From JBCCQH01 sp039024435 (lineage in GTDB: Bacteria > Bacteroidota > Bacteroidia > J057 > JADKCL01): 34,790 nucleotides of DNA. This document shows, piece after piece, positions 33,492-34,790 of the stretch. The translations under genes were made by a program, and so were the position numbers. Numbering within the stretch: position 1 is the first letter of the stretch; each line of letters opens with the position of its first letter. The notes under the pieces were generated by a model that searched no databases, had not been told where the DNA came from, and worked only from the letters and a program-made list of their open reading frames with translations. The stretch is taken from contig JBCCQH010000082.1 of assembly GCA_039024435.1 (NCBI GenBank), positions 1 to 34,790 on the forward strand, read 5' to 3'.

Positions 33492-34637
33492 TCAATGCAC
33501 CAGGAACGTCCCGGTCACCCTTCCGTACAAGTTGTGCAGGACCGAGTAGGTGTAAATACCAACGGCCAGTTCATCGAGGATGATCGTTTCTCCAGCTTGG
33601 TGCGGCGCAGCGTACACCCGTTGGCCGGCTGCGTTGTAAACGTTCAGGGTAAAAGGCCGATCAATGGGCCCAGGGTGGTCCACCCGGATCTGTACCTTCC
33701 CCGCGGATGGATTGGGGAACACCGCCACTTCTACTTCGGTCAGTTGCGGCGCCAGGATATGCGTTGCCGAACAAGCGGCTGCCCCACCGCAGTCGTAGCA
33801 ACTGTCGTGGGCCGCCAGGATGTCCATCGCGATGGCCTTCAGGTCGGTGGTGTAGCCGGTATTGGTGGAATAATTCTGCAGATCAACCCCGTACATCGCT
33901 CGCAGAAAAATCAGCTCCCCTATCCGTTTGACGATCTCACCCGCGTGGCCCAGACTGTCCCGGTAGACCGAAGTGGCGGGCGCCCCGATAAGTGCGGTAA
34001 TGTCGGGCAGTGCTTGCTGCTCAAAGCGATCCTTGAGTTCGATGGCGCCCGCTCCGTAGGGAATGCAGTAAAATTCATTGTTGGGGAAAGTCGCGCGCAA
34101 CGTATCGATGATGCCGTGGACGATCTGCTCATGCTTAAATGTGTAATCGGCCAGCATGTCGGCCGTGGTCGTGGTCCCAGGATAGCGCATCCAGGGCATG
34201 CCTACGAAAAAGCGCGTGCTGGGATTTTGCTGAATGGCGTAGTCCGCCCAATTGAGATAGCCTGTCGCACTTGGGAAATCGCCGTGAAAGGTCATCCCCA
34301 GCAGCTCAATGCCTGCCGTATCCAGAATGCCCTGGATCTCGGGACGCCAAACCGGACTGATCCAGAGCTTCTCCGGGGAGCCGTTATTGCCGCCACGAAA
34401 ATATTCCAGTTGCTCGTGAGTGTTGAAACCGGCTTGTATGGCGTGGCCCGCCATGTTTTCCGCGACCGGGATGAAAAAGCTGTGCCCCATGAAAAGGCAG
34501 CGGTACCCCGAGGTCGAAGTGATGTCGCAGGCAACTCCTTCGACCGCGGCACGCGCTTCGGGGGTCACTTCCCGCTGGTGAAATGCCAACAGGAATACCG
34601 CGCTGAACGCAATCAAACATGGCAAAATGGTCTTCAT
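33492..34637 (-). CDS. Secreted SGNH-like hydrolase with T9SS type A sorting domain
   Basis: A 381-residue exported protein. An N-terminal hydrophobic segment (LIAFSAVFLLAF) is followed by an SGNH-type domain: block I is CLFMGHSFFIP (S53 the likely nucleophile) and a late RDSLGHAGEIV (about 225-236) supplies the D-x-x-H pair of block V. FFVGMPWMRYPGT in the middle fits the family's central strand. A T9SS type A tail runs from VAVFPNPSAGKV (about 310) to TGTFLVH. It is probably an esterase or deacylase at the cell surface; the substrate is unknown. A cluster of cysteines (DSCYDCGGAAAC) lies before the sorting tail. MITE copy 3 begins 16 bp upstream of its ATG and must be part of, or displace, its promoter. 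Confidence 0.75.
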   Translation of the reverse strand: MKTILPCLIAFSAVFLLAFHQREVTPEARAAVEGVACDITSTSGYRCLFMGHSFFIPVAENMAGHAIQAGFNTHEQLEYFRGGNNGSPEKLWISPVWRPEIQGILDTAGIELLGMTFHGDFPSATGYLNWADYAIQQNPSTRFFVGMPWMRYPGTTTTADMLADYTFKHEQIVHGIIDTLRATFPNNEFYCIPYGAGAIELKDRFEQQALPDITALIGAPATSVYRDSLGHAGEIVKRIGELIFLRAMYGVDLQNYSTNTGYTTDLKAIAMDILAAHDSCYDCGGAAACSATHILAPQLTEVEVAVFPNPSAGKVQIRVDHPGPIDRPFTLNVYNAAGQRVYAAPHQAGETIILDELAVGIYTYSVLHNLYGRVTGTFLVH

Positions 34638-34652
34638 ACCGGACGGTCTTTA

Positions 34653-34790
34653 GAGGCTGTTTAAAATTGGTTTGTGAAATTTGCTATCGCAGATTTTTTT
34701 GTCTCTCAAAGCTCATTTTGGAGTCCATAGCCAAAGCTATGGGCGAGAAAATAGCTGAAGAGAGGCGGAAAAAGATGCCATAGCAAAATC
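34653..34790 (-). repeat. MITE-like repeat, copy 3 (inverted, cut by window end)
   Basis: The reverse complement of copies 1 and 2, beginning GAGGCTGTTTAAA after TTA and running to the last base of the window; by comparison with copy 2 about 24 bases are missing. About eleven substitutions separate it from copy 2 over 138 bp. Its internal hairpin, CCATAGC-CAAA-GCTATGG (34725-34742), is perfect. Confidence 0.8.

Overview
The window looks like a chromosomal segment of a Bacteroidota bacterium, most likely of the Saprospiria (Lewinella/Haliscomenobacter-type). The reasons are four proteins with type IX secretion (T9SS) type A C-terminal sorting domains, three 'choice-of-anchor B' LVIVD beta-propeller proteins, a DUF6150 YESRA-repeat protein, an AddB-like nuclease without an obvious N-terminal Walker A, few Shine-Dalgarno sequences, and promoter-like motifs resembling the Bacteroidota TTTG-N19-TAnnTTTG pattern. 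No rRNA, tRNA, CRISPR array, phage gene or intact transposase gene was seen.

Layout. 1-768: tandem hairpins ending a transcript that enters from the left, copy 1 of a ~160 bp MITE-like repeat, and a DUF6150 gene. 848-4960: a lipoprotein translationally coupled to yaaA, then a zinc-ribbon/membrane protein pair on the plus strand converging on a sodium:solute symporter. 3416-7056 (minus): aldo/keto reductase, SsuD-like flavin monooxygenase and symporter, a probable operon for uptake and desulfonation of an organosulfur compound. 7347-8932 (minus): RRM/glycine-rich RNA-binding protein and a histone-deacetylase-family hydrolase. 9409-10206: an unusual protein whose N-terminus resembles a RiPP-type leader. 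10309-14524: a zinc-less MDR reductase, a lipoamide-dehydrogenase-like flavoprotein that has lost both redox cysteines, and a secreted arylsulfotransferase-family protein. 15413-23459: three tandem paralogous T9SS-exported propeller proteins separated by spacers with strong palindromes. 23927-29080: LacI-type regulator, AddB-like nuclease, WYL regulator. 29081-32469: MITE copy 2, a peptidase M23 gene divergent from a leaderless peptidoglycan-binding HExxH protein, and dinB. 32541-34790: a lipoprotein, a T9SS-exported SGNH-like hydrolase and MITE copy 3, cut by the window end.

The genes fit a gliding or surface-active heterotroph that exports adhesins and hydrolases through T9SS. The T9SS machinery itself is not in this window. 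The items most worth a second look are the redox-dead flavoprotein beside the arylsulfotransferase, the leader-bearing protein at 9409, the PG-binding/HExxH protein beside an M23 peptidase, the three-copy MITE with a 13 bp terminal inverted repeat, and a 38 bp perfect palindrome inside the propeller-gene array.
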